Below are positions 23,279 to 34,646 of a DNA stretch of 64,000 nt, piece by piece. The notes under the pieces are model-generated. The model was not told where the DNA came from and made no database searches. It saw only the letters and a program-made list of their open reading frames with translations. The DNA comes from Lolium rigidum (lineage: Eukaryota; Streptophyta; Magnoliopsida; Poales; Poaceae): contig NC_061510.1 in assembly GCF_022539505.1 (NCBI RefSeq), forward strand, positions 231,581,322-231,645,321, in the 5' to 3' direction. Made by a program: the position numbers and the translations under genes. Position 1 is the stretch's first letter, and every line of letters starts with the position of its first letter.

Positions 23279-26200
23279 CTACAGTATAGTTACATCATTC
23301 GCGAGCTTGCTAATAATAAAACTAGGGGGTTCATCGACCCAAATACAAGAATTACTAGTTTCAAAAGAAACTCTAGCAAGCTCATGCGCCACCTGATTTG
23401 CTTCCCGATGACAATGCTCCACCTCCACTCTGCCAAAACCACTCCACATAATCTTACAGTCATCATATATAGCCGCAGCTACTGTAGCACAAAAACCATC
23501 GTCTCTCATTGTTTCAACCACCTGAGTAGTTTGGAGAACAAAATTATTTATGCCAATATGCTGTGCTAAAACCAGCCCTTCTCGAAGTGCATAAGCCTCT
23601 GCCATAGGAGCGTCGACCACATATGGTAGAAACTTCTGGGATGCAGCAATGCACTGGCCCCTATAGTCTCTTATGACAACTCCACCAGCTCCCCTCCCCG
23701 ACTGAATATCAAACGCATCATCAGCATTAATTTTCAACATGCCCTCCAAAGGCTTCGACCAGGTCACTTCTTTCCTCCTCTGGGGCTTTTTTTGCAGCCA
23801 TCATATAGTTCTTTGTAATAACCACAATAGATGTCGCAGAGCGAAAAGGCGTTTGTATCTCTTCATTATGTACTTTTTGCCTTCTCTCCCACCAGATGTA
23901 CCACCCTGCACACAAAACTAATTCAGCAAATCCTACATTGTCCATCAACTGAAGCCGGCCCCCCTTCCTTATAATTTCTTCAACAATAACAGACCCCGAT
24001 CTATCTTGTATTAAGATTTCCTCAAGGGCCCCACTCAGCCCTAAGCATCTCCAGACTTCCTTCTCCCTGTGACAAGTAAAAAGCATATGTTTCATATCTT
24101 CACAATCTTCATTACATAAGGGGCATCCTCCCTGATTCCCAATATGTCGGTTTGTAAGGATTCCCCTACATGGATCATCCCATGCAACACTCTCCAGTCA
24201 AAGATCTTTATCTTATTTAGAATTTCAAGACCCCATAATTTCTCCCGAACAGTGTTTGAAGCAGCTTCAGTGATACTTGTGTTTCTATTATTCCTCCCAA
24301 ACTTAAAATCCCATTGACAGTAGTAAGCAGATCGAACTGAAAACAGACCAAGTTTATTGAAGTGCCATGCCACTAAATCTTCTCTATCATGTATCAAAGG
24401 AATTTGCTTGATTCTGTGGACATCCACTGGCCAAAACATAGTCTCCAAAAGCTCTTCGTCCCAATTACCATCAACTGGATTAATAAGGTCACTAACACGG
24501 GTAAACAAATTATTTCCTTTAGGCGTCATCACCTTCAAATTGTGACTAGAGGGGATCCAATTATCTTCCCATATATTAATCTGTGTGCCATCTCCCACTC
24601 TCCAAATGTACCCTTTTTTGAAACAATCCAAACCCGCCATAATACTCTTCCATGTATAAGAGCTCCCACTCTTCAAAGTTGCATTAAGAAGCTTACCGTC
24701 TGGATAGTACTTTGCTCTGAGAACTCTTGCACATAAAGATTCAGGTTCACTTAATAATCTCCACACCTGTTTTGACAACATAGCAAGATTAAAACAATGC
24801 AAATCTCTAAAACCCATACCTCCACTATTTTTTGGGATACACATTTTCCACCAGGCCTTCCAATGCATATGTTTCTGTTCGTCCTCATCGTCCCACCAGA
24901 ATTGAGCTATTGCATCCGATATTCCTTTACACATGTTCTTCGGAATTTTAAACACCATCATAGCAAAAACTGGTATAGATTGAGCGATAGCTTTTATTAG
25001 AGTTTCCTTCCCTCCCAAACTCAGTAGTTTTTCTTTCCAACCATTGATCCTTGCTACCACTTTTTCAATTAAAAACCTGAAGCAATTTGACTTATCAATC
25101 CCTATCAAGGCCGGCAGACCAAGATACTTATCATTCAAAGAATCTGCCATGATATTTAAAATTTGACACACTACAGCTCTCTCCTCCACAATAGTATTAG
25201 GACTAAAGTATATACTTGATTTTTCCTCACTAATTCTCTGACCCAAACTTGCACAATATCTGTCAAGGATCTCTTTTAATTTCAGCGCATTCCTGCTGTC
25301 CGCCTTCATCAAGATCAAGGAGTCGTCAGCAAATAACAGATGGGAAACCATAGGCGCCTCGCGGCACACCCTCACTCCTTCCAATTCCCCCTTAGTTCTG
25401 CCCCTTTGATCATACTAGAGAGACCCTCCGCCACCAGAAGGAATAAATAGGGGGATAATGGGTCCCCCTGCCTTAAACCCCTTGTAGGTATAAAATCATC
25501 AGTTTCCATAGAGTTAAACCTGACATTGTATTGGACAGTAGACACACATGCCATAACCATATCCACCCATCTTCTCTGAAAGCCCATCTTGATCATAATT
25601 TTCTCTAGATAAACCCACTCCACCCGATCATATGCTTTGTGCATGTCAAGCTTGATAGCACATAGTCCTCTCTTCCCCTTCTTCTTCTTCTTCATTGCAT
25701 GTATACTCTCATAAACCAGAAGAATGTTATCAGTAATCGGCCGCCCCGGAACAAATGCACTTTGATGATCACTAATAATTTCAGGGAGATAACCTTTCAA
25801 CCTATTAGCCAACATTTTAGATATTACCTTATAGACCACATTGCATAGGCTGATAGGTCTAAACTGAGCCACACTTTTAGGATTCTCGATCTTGGGAATC
25901 AACACAATAGTGGTATTATTCCATCCCCCTGGTACTGCAATAGTATTCACAGCATTCAACACTTCCTTGATCAAATCATCCCCCAATAACTCCCAGAACC
26001 TTTTATAAAAAAATGGCATGAAGACCATCAGGACCAGGCGCCTTCAGGTCACCAATACTAAACAGGGCTTTCTTTACCTCCTCCTCAGTAAAAGGAGCCA
26101 ACAAACCAGTATTCATATCTGTAGTAACTTTTCTTTGAACATCATCTAGTATATTATCTTCTGGTTCTGAAATCTCAGAAGTAAACAGATTAGTAAAATA

Positions 26201-27376
26201 ATCCAACACTACATCACACATACCTTCCCTGTCTTCATGTTTAGTCCCATTTGCATCAATCAAACACTTTATAGTATTCTGTTTCTTTCTTTTTGAAGCT
26301 TCCCCGCAAAAGAAGTTTGTATTTCTGTCACCATATTTTAGCAAGTTTGCTCTAGCCCGCTGTACCCAAAACATTTCCTCCTTCTCCAGAGTTTGTTCAA
26401 TCTGTAATTGGATTTCCTTTTGTGCGGCAAGAGCAGCATCTGTCAAAGGGCCCCTCCGCAGGAGCTCTAAGTCCTGCTTTAATTCCTTCAGTTTTTTACC
26501 CGGTCTTTTTAGGACATTTTTGTCCCATATATGTAACTCTAAATGAACATCACCACATTTTTGCATCAGCGTTACTTCTTCTCCTCTATCCTTTGCTCTT
26601 TCCCAGGCAGCTTTAACCATATTTTCTACTTCCTCTTCTTGCAACCATCTTGCTTCAAATCTCTTCGGTCCCTTAATCCGGCCTTGCTGTTTATTCAAAT
26701 ATTCAGTGTCTACTAACAGAGGACGATGATCAGACCGTGTAGTCTCACTGTTAATTAAACTAGCAAACGGAAACAAGGTGTTCCATTGATCATTTACAGC
26801 ACCTCTATCCAGTCTCTCACGGATCTCCCCCATCCTCCAAGTGAACAGGTCTCCCACATATCCCATATCCTCCAGCTCACAGTCTCTCAGAGCATCATGA
26901 AAATCTTGCATAGCTCTTTGGGCTCTTGGCCGGCCACCTTCCTTCTCATAATTAAATAAGATCTCATTGAAATCTCCCAGAACTAGCCATGGTAATTGAA
27001 TCCGACCATGTAAAGTACGCAGAGCTTCCCATGTCACATGTTTTTGGCCCCAAACCGGCTCCTCATATATGCCCGTGAACCTCCAGGTTACATCCTCCCG
27101 TACCACCACATCAATATAATTTTTGCAGACGCTCTTCTCAATAATATTTACATTGTTTTTCCATAGCATCATTACACCTCCACTCTGACCATCACTCTCA
27201 ACAAAACTGTATTGATCAAACCCCATCTTCCTTCTCAGATTTTCTGCCCTTGATTTATCCAAATGTGTCTCAGACAGAAAAAACACATCAGGTTTTTATT
27301 GCTTCTCAAGATCAAGAAGCGCTCGAACTGCCCGGCGGTTACGAAGCCCGCGGCAGTTCAGTCCACATAGTTTCAT
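23279..27376 (-). pseudogene. LINE ORF2: endonuclease, reverse transcriptase, zinc-binding domain, RNase H
   Basis: Starts at ATG 27376 (MKLCGLNCRGLRN), sharing ATGA with the ORF1 stop. Endonuclease: SETHLDKS (near 27250), GDFNEIL (near 26970), RLDRG, SDHRPLL (near 26725). Reverse transcriptase: RPISLCNVVYK, QSAFVPGRPITDN, LDMHKAYDRVEW, RQGDPLSPYLF and the catalytic FADD (near 25320). A zf-RVT-like CPLC...C cluster lies near 24080-24125. RNase H occupies 23279-23767 with INADDAF, but the usual late Asp is replaced (LQTTQVV). Breaks: an in-frame TAA near 27297, one extra T near 26012, a lost G in a G-run near 25389, and further one-base shifts near 24165 and 23760. The enzyme set is complete in order but cannot be made as one protein; copying by target-primed reverse transcription is inferred for its ancestor. 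Confidence 0.9.
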
Positions 27377-28030
27377 TGATCCCGGCGATCCTCCAACGCG
27401 GAGGTCGCCGGTCCTAAGATTTCTTCTGTTTCCTCACCATTAACCACCTTTCTTTGTCTCTTTGGTGGCTGCACTTTTTGTGGAGTAGTATCAGACTTCT
27501 CCCCATTCTCAGTTGCAGTACCATTTTCCAATAAGTGAACCTGTAGGGCAACCTTCCCTGGATTTGTATTTTTAGAATTACCACTTGCACGCTTGTTCAC
27601 TGTTCCATCCACCCCTATCAGACGCTTCCTTGTCCCAAAACCTGCAGACAAGGGACATAATTAGAGCAGCCCCTCGAAATAGCCAGGGTGCTCCATCCAT
27701 CACACGATCCCAATCCCCTAAGCAATGAAATTGAGCAAGAAAGAGATTATCTCCTTTTGTTTTGAAAGTAACAGACTGAGCAGTTGCCCATGCATTACGC
27801 ATTTGCTTGAAGAGTGCAGCATGGCTAAAAGGTTTTGAGGTATGAACCCTGAAAATCGCCAGCCACCTGATCTCCCCAATCAGAGCATTAATCTCATCAG
27901 AAAAATCCAAATCTGTTTCTTCCTCCCCACACAGATCCAAGCACTCAAATCTATCCTCTAGATCTTCCCCTGGTATCTTACTTCCTGAGCCTTCTGCTGT
28001 ATCAACATCCGCATCATGATCATTGGTCAC
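27373..28030 (-). pseudogene. LINE ORF1, DUF4283-like, internally deleted
   Basis: The first part (near 27700-27860) reads RWLAIFRVHTSKPFSHAAL, then LAQFHCLGDWDRVMDGAPW and LFRGAAL, a DUF4283-type nucleic-acid-binding domain common in plant LINE ORF1 and gag-like proteins. Immediately after it (about 27650) the frame shifts into the C-terminal part FGTRKRLIGVDGTVNKRAS, so the middle with the zinc knuckle is deleted. It ends TGA at 27373, overlapping the ORF2 ATG. No ATG is visible at the start. The frame is open upstream of 28030 with a proline run, so the true start may lie in the 28031-28200 region or be lost. Confidence 0.75.
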
Positions 28031-28340
28031 TTCTTCTCCAGATTTTCCTCCCAGGACCGAATCTGTTTTTTCCGGTAATGGTGGTGGCGGCGGCGGCGGC
28101 GCTGCCCCCCCTGCCTACCTGCCCCCCTGCCTATTTCCGCCATGCACAGGGAGAGAAAACTTCAGGACTCAACCCTCCTCCGATGCCAAGCACGAACGCA
28201 CGAGGACAAGGAAGAAAACACGTCGATCAATCCGATAGGAAAAGGACTCTCCCGGTCGCCCGTGAGAGGAAAATTGGAACCCTAGAAAACTAAGGGGAAA
28301 AAGCAATAATAGGCTTAAAACATGCTTTCCGATCGGACTC

Positions 28341-29125
28341 TTCTTGATGAAGAGTGCGCTGCCAGTGCTACGTATGATGGAAACTTACGAAACAAAGGAG
28401 GGACCGATTTGGCCACTACCTGCGCGCAGTGCTCCCGGTTTTTCGCGTACGAGGCAACGGAGCACCGATTTTTCCTATCGGTTAAGGTAACACGGATGGA
28501 TCGGGTCTAGCTTTTTTTTAATGTAGTTTCACTCGATTTTTTTGACAGATGAAAATTTGTTCCGATTTATTTGACCTACCAAAACCAACTATCCGTAACT
28601 TATTAGTAGAGATGCTCAACCTTTCTACAAAGGGAGGGCTGCTCTCTCCCCCAACCGGTTGTCAGGCTGCAAAGTTCCGCATGTCTCACTATAACGACAA
28701 TGTGACCATTTTCGTTACTCCTTGCATGCAAGAGTTCGAGACCATCCAAGATTGAGAGTCATGTGCCGTATCGAATGGTATTTTTTTTGCGGGTGAATGA
28801 CATTGTTGCTCTTTCTCATTCTTGTTTTGGCTTCCTTCTATTTCTACTGAATTTCATATCTAGCCTATCCAACTTGTTTGAGAAAAAGGTTTTAATATTA
28901 TTGTTGTTTTGTTGTTGAATGGCATTGTTGTGGACTAGTGGATCAACCAACCCGGCATGCGCAAACGGTGAAGCCCGGCTTGACTGTCGCTTCTTTCAGT
29001 ATCGTTCGCATATTTATACCCCAAGATACTTAATTATCCTAATACACGAGCAGAGCAACGCCACTAGCAATCGGATGCCGGTACCAGGCTTTCCATCGGA
29101 CTCCTTAATGACGTAGGATTTGCTT
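28341..29125. other. No recognisable gene or repeat
   Basis: Flank of the LINE insertion site. Mixed composition, short T-runs, no domain or element ends found. Confidence 0.35.
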
Positions 29126-29128
29126 TAA

Positions 29129-30268
29129 GCGCATCTCCAACGCAAACGAATGCGTCCGGACGAACGAAAAATGCGTCTGCGCTTCGCTCCAGCGAGACGA
29201 CGCATATTATTCGAGCAGTTCACGGAGATGCAAACGCGGCTTAAATATACGATAGGTTTGTGTCTCCGCGGTTGCGCCGAGAGTCCGCTCATTTCACGCA
29301 CGGGCCCGTTCCTGGCTCGAGCCGACGCGAATGCACAACAACTGCCAGGAGGGCAACCGCCGGAGTGGCAACCGCATCGATGGACGCGTGAACCGCCATA
29401 ATGGAGCGCCGAACCACCGCGGAAGAGCAATCGCATCCCTCTTCGATATACGCGTTGCCATTAATGCCCGCTCAACCGCCATTATTCGCCGCCCAATAAG
29501 ATCCCTGTCATTCATCTCAAGCCATTAGCAGCATATCTTTGCCATCGGACACCGATAGCAAGGGGAAGCCGTTGGGATGGCGCTATTGGTGGGATAGAGC
29601 TGCCACACCGAGTAACTCTAGCTCCCCGTTGACGGACAGTGAGTAGGAGGAGGGGGATGCCGTCGCCGACGACGGGCAAGATGAGGAGGAGCAAAAGGAA
29701 TAATATGAAGATGTAAGGTGGACACAGCTGGAGGCGGAGGAGGCGACGACGACAAAGAAGGAGGCAAGGGCCCGGGCGAGGGCACAAGCGAGGGCGCAGG
29801 CGCATCACCCATTCACGGACGACGATAAAGACCCCAATGACCACTCATCGGAGGGGGGCTCAAACTCGTCGGACGCGTCGACCGCTAGTACCTCTTCCTA
29901 GGAGGTGACGAGCAGGAAGCGCCTCCGTGAGGATGACGAGGCAGAGCCTTCAAAGAAGAGTAGCTAGTTTAAAAGTTTGAACTTATTTTTTCGCAGTTTG
30001 TATGTTTAATTTGTTTAAACATGTTGCACTAATTTCAAAATATCTATTCTACCTAGATTTGTGAATATCTCAATCGTGTGTAGCATAGAAATCTATGATG
30101 TCAAGCAGCATTCTAGAGGAATAGATATCTCTTCCTCTCGGATATTTTTAATGGATATCTCCAATATACTAGGCGAGTGCGACGACGATTTCCGGCCAAA
30201 AATCTCATCTAGAGGAATAGAAATTTCTTCACTCGCCGGATGAAATGATCGGGCCGTTGGAGATGCCC
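29129..30268 (+). mobile_element. Non-autonomous Harbinger-type element
   Basis: 1140 bp, from GCGCATCTCCAACG at 29129 to CGTTGGAGATGCCC at 30268, inside the target duplication TAA (29126-29128 and 30269-30271). It contains a plus-strand coding relic (about 29646-29967) but no transposase. Near the right end two copies of TCTAGAGGAATAGA (30108 and 30209) form a local repeat. Confidence 0.85.
29646..29967 (+). pseudogene. Acidic/NLS-like ORF relic inside Harbinger element
   Basis: One frame reads an acidic block (DDGQDEEEQKE, stop TAA at 29701), then YEDVRWTQLEAEEA, an Ala/Arg-rich stretch, DDDKDPNDHSSEGGSNSSD, a TAG at 29899, and finally SRKRLREDDEAEPSKKSS before a stop. The basic tail looks like a nuclear localisation signal. 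The pattern resembles tails of nuclear accessory proteins carried by grass Harbinger elements, but I recognise no named domain. Two internal stops make it a pseudogene. Confidence 0.5.
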
Positions 30269-30569
30269 TAACTTGCCGATGGTACGTCAAATTAGGTGGG
30301 TCCAGGTAGGTTGCATGTCGAAATTGTCAGCGTTTTCTCCTCGTAACGGACGCTAATTAAGTGGGATTGACATTAACTACTTCGATTTGGTGTTTATTTT
30401 TTATTTTTATTTTAGGAAGGTACTATCTCCAGATTTTATTCGGAAGCAAATCTTGTTCCTGGTCTTGTATCTGGATCAAAAATATTTCTTGTTTTGAAAC
30501 ACACATGGTATTACTTCCATCGACCATGGTACTGCTTCCAATCTAAATTTCAGAAATAATGAAATTATC

Positions 30570-31120
30570 TTTTTTTAGAGCAATCACATATTTCATTAAT
30601 CGAAAATCAAGAAACACATGTGAAAACTAAAAAAAAATCTGTATAAAATGATTATCATGAATTTGCAGATAACATCCAAAACGATACCTAGAGTTTCCTG
30701 CAACCACCGTAGCCAGCGACCGCCGCCCAACTCCAGGTCTCCAGCGCCACCGAGGTGGACACAGGAGGAGCCGCTGAGCCTCCACCATTGTAAGATCCAA
30801 AAATAGCACCATCACCAACTAGGCTTTGTGAATCGATGAATGGACCTGCTGCAAGCAGCGCGACACATGTCGATGTGGCACGTCGACCGAGGGACGTCCT
30901 TGTGCTGTCTTGAACCAAAAAACGCCGCTTCGCGTCGACGAAGTCGGAGAAGAACGACATATCCACCACCTCCGGACCAACATCTTCGTTCCAGAAGAAC
31001 CCGCCCTGGCCACCAGCGTTGCTCCAGATAACAACGAACGCCAGCGACACACCGAGAAACTGATCTCGCCAGATCTAAAGAACAGCGAGAAGATCAAGTT
31101 GTCGATCTGAAGGACCGATC
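30570..31120 (-). mobile_element. Possible retroposon with poly(A)-like end
   Basis: T-run at 30571-30577 followed by AGAGCAATCACATATTTC and a G+C-rich body, the layout of a minus-strand poly(A)-tailed retroposon similar to the LINE 3' end at 23168. The body is open on the minus strand (30688-31050) without a recognised domain. No target duplication was found, so the call is weak. Confidence 0.3.
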
Positions 31121-34100
31121 AGCACACGTTGCCATTAAATCCGAGACGCCATCCAGAAGGTCGTCGCCGGTTGGGAGTAGAGTTGAGGAATATTTATTAG
31201 CCCGTATGCCACTCCCACCACCACAACGGCGTACCACAGGAAACAAAACCTAACCATTACTACTAGGCCAGAATAGAGGAACGAGATCCCCCTTCTCCCA
31301 TGCCGCTGCCGGAGCAGCGAGCAAAGGGAGAGGGGACCTGGGCCAACGCCCTGGCTGACGAGATCAGGAGGAAAGTGGCCGCCGCCGCCTCTCGCGAGAG
31401 GAAGAGCGGAAAACGGTTCGTGTTCGCGCCGTGGATGTTTGTGCTCAATTATTTTCACTATCACGATTACGTATGTGCTTCAAATGAATTGGGAGCATTG
31501 CTTTGAAAGAAAAAAAAATTGGCTACCATCAAATGGAAAATTTGCTCCATGAAAAAAAAATCAAATCTTTTTACAAGATATCAGTAATGACAAATGTCTC
31601 CACTGATTGTGCTACTGTATTCTTGTATGCCCAACGAAAGATGGTACTATGGATGCCGTGTCCTCAATGAATTGGAATTTTTACAAGATCAATGGCAAAT
31701 GTTTCCATTGATTATGCTACTTGTTTCCTATTTGCTTCAACTTTGCTTCCAGAAGACAAAACGTGTCATGCGATGGTGGGGCCATTCTTCAGTTGTGCTT
31801 TTCCTTCAACCGGTGGACGTGCTTCCTTCAAACGTCACAGGGCAATTGTGGCCATGATCCCTTCCGATGATGACCATGCTTCATTCATTTGACGATCCTG
31901 CTTCCATCCGCCGCTTGACAGTCCAGATGTTGTAGCATGGATATACCGTTAGCAGAAGGCCTAGTTGATAGTGAAGTAGTAGTCAGCTCAGAAGATGAAC
32001 CATACATTATTATTATATGGTTTTAAAATTCGAAAGTGGAGAAGATATGAACAGATTTGACCAGGTTACTTGCATTTACCTTCTCCGGTTTGTGTTCTTG
32101 GTGAAGGGAGCAAGACGCTGTCAAAAAAAAGTGGAAGCAGCCTTTTGTCCGCCGTCGATCTCTCAAATGCGCAGTGTTTCCTCGTCGGCCCCAGGCTAGG
32201 CCGCCTCTGAACCTAACACTCTGATTGTTGATGATTTACCGCGGTGGAGAGGCATGTGTGTTAAGCGCATGACTCGATTTTGTTGGATGTGCAGGTCTCA
32301 GCTCGGATGGGAGGGTGCGGCGTCATGGCGGAGGAGTGGTGCCGGGGGGGGGGGGGGGAGCAGGGTCGACTCGTTGGGCGAGAGGTTTGGGGTGAGCCGT
32401 GTGATCCATAACCGGGTGTAAAAGGAAGCATGCGGAGAGAACGGCCAGTTTTCTCTTCTTTTATGTGAGAACTATGCATATGAGCCATGTGATGGAATGA
32501 TGGACGGTAGCGAATCAGTCCGATGGTTTGTTTCGTATCGGACCATGATATAGAGTGTTTACCCTAAATTAAGCCTCCATGGAGTCCTTCTCCACACTAA
32601 ACTGAACGGCGCGGCGTTTCGTTCCTATACACAAGGCGCAACTGAGCGTGGCAGGCTCGGGTGTGCCGGCAACGTCCCTGGTGGCGCAGTAAATTAACTG
32701 GGAGATGCATCATTCAGCACCAGTAAGAGCTAAGAATTCCCGGAAAACAATACTGAAGACAATAATTGGATAATATTTTCATATAAATAATAAAACATAT
32801 GTCTCAACAAGCAAACAATAACACAAGCCTCAGGCGATTGGATTCATAACTACATAATTGAAGGTGCTGCTGAACTGAAACAGTTCGAGTGTTTTCGCAG
32901 CTTGGTACACTTCTAAGGCAGGACATGCTTACTACTCCCTCCTCCTTTCTCCGGGCTTGGGACCGGCTATACCCATAAGTATTACACTTGTCATGATATA
33001 GGCGGAGTTACCTACCCTACCAAATAAAAAGTAAAATTCCATACAAATTTAGGTTTTAAAACATTACAAATGAAGTAGATAAAAACTGCATTTTTTCTTT
33101 TTTCTTTTTTTCAATTTTTTTGGAATTTTCTTTTCCATTTTTTTTGGATTTTCTCCTTCCTCCTTTTTTTCTGACACAAGATAAATCTGATAGTATTTGT
33201 GCGCCCATAGATTAATCACCAGGTTACAATTTCCAATCTCTTGCAGTTAACTTCCTGCAAAATAAACCAGCATACAAGATAAGCATAATGACTCAAAATT
33301 AAAATAGAAGAACCAGATTCAAGACTACATAAAAGGTCAAGATCTAGTTATTTGCCAAATGCTTAACAAAACTGGGGCGTGTGCATCTGTAAAACGACAT
33401 GTGGCCATGAAGATTACAATCATGCAGGTTTTGTCATCGATTGTAGTATATCTTGCGCTGCCACTAATATATATAGCAGGTTTTTTTCAAACTAAACCAC
33501 TTTAGTAATTAAAAAGGACAGAGTTGTACAATACATTCCCTTCAACACATTTCAAATAAATTAAAACTAGTATCATCGCTGTCTATTTACAGAAGCACAC
33601 AATCTCGTTACCCATTCAAATGGGCACACTCAATTTCAAAAGAAAATAAAGAAGGAATTATCTACTGGAGCTCTTTTAGGAAATGTACAATCACAATAGA
33701 TTGAAACATTTTACGTGCATAAGGTTAACACTATCTAGACAAGGCTGCTACCAAGACCTTATTATAAGTGTAAGGGTTTATGCAGTTCGTTGTGCATTGC
33801 TAATAGGAGTATAATAAGCTAGTAAAACAGGCAGCTTCTAAAAAAATCTTGCCGTTCCAAATTATTTTATGTAGAACATTTATGATTGTACGTTATACAA
33901 GGTGAAATATGGCCTCTGACTTGACATCAATCGACTAAAACTAGAGGAAATAACAATAGTACAATACCCAATGGAATATACACAAGACTCAGATCAACTC
34001 AAATTTGCTTACAGGATGAGGGCGTCAAAAATGTTTGTACCGAACAAAGGAATAAGATGAAATGTGCTCTTTTGTCAAAAATGTCAAACGGCCTGGGTTC

Positions 34101-34389
34101 TTCCTTTTACGGAAAGAAAAGAGGACAGAACCATTGACCGGACACCCTTGGTGCCGTGGATGGATCGATCGGGAGAGCGCCCATCGCACGAACAACATGC
34201 AGCCAGGCCGAGGCCAGCATCGCGCGCCTGCAGTGCAGCGTCGCGTGTACGGTATTGAGAAACATGAAGTGCGAGTGGGTGGGGCGACCTCTCAGCCTAT
34301 CCACGATAGCGAGCTGGCGTGCACGGGCTGGGCGTTGGCCTAAGAAGCGAACCACGAAAACGAGCCCTGCGTAAATCTGAGCCATTCGT
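31121..34389. other. Unassigned intergenic stretch
   Basis: No supported gene. 31560-31760 contains an imperfect local repeat (TTTTACAAGAT... GATTRTGCTACT, about 100 bp apart). A run of 15 G is at 32344-32358. A Stowaway-like phrase TACTCCCTCCTCC starts near 32933, but no right end was found. 33000-34000 is A+T-rich. 34130-34389 becomes CpG-rich, ahead of the candidate gene. Confidence 0.35.
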
Positions 34390-34646
34390 TTCTTAGACAA
34401 ATTGTCCGAGGCGAACCCTAGCCGGCCGCTAGGCCGCTCGTCCTCTCCATTTGCCCCCCTCGCCCTTTCCGTGCTTGCCGCTAACACTCTCTCTCCCGTC
34501 ACCGTGCTCCCGCCGCCGTTTTCTCTCCTCCCTGCAAGCGACGATCTGACGCCAGCCGAGCTCCGCCTCATCCACCCCATCACTCATAGTCGCGCGCGGC
34601 CGAATGAGGGCTAGCAGGCCGAGTCGTTCACGCCGCCGCCATCGCC

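Larger units (their letters stand above)
23168..28326 (-). mobile_element. LINE (L1/RIX-type), full-length, minus strand
   Basis: A 5159-bp non-LTR retrotransposon with its poly(A) tail seen as T(9) at 23168-23176. It is flanked by a 14-bp target duplication, TTCCGATCAGACTC at 23154-23167 and TTCCGATCGGACTC at 28327-28340 (one mismatch). It contains ORF1 and ORF2 overlapping by ATGA, and a proline/GC-rich 5' region (28031-28326). Both frames carry damage. Confidence 0.92.

Noticed and set aside
32344..32358. 15-G run as a regulatory G-quadruplex
   Set aside because: A single homopolymer without clear functional context and prone to sequencing error; noted only.
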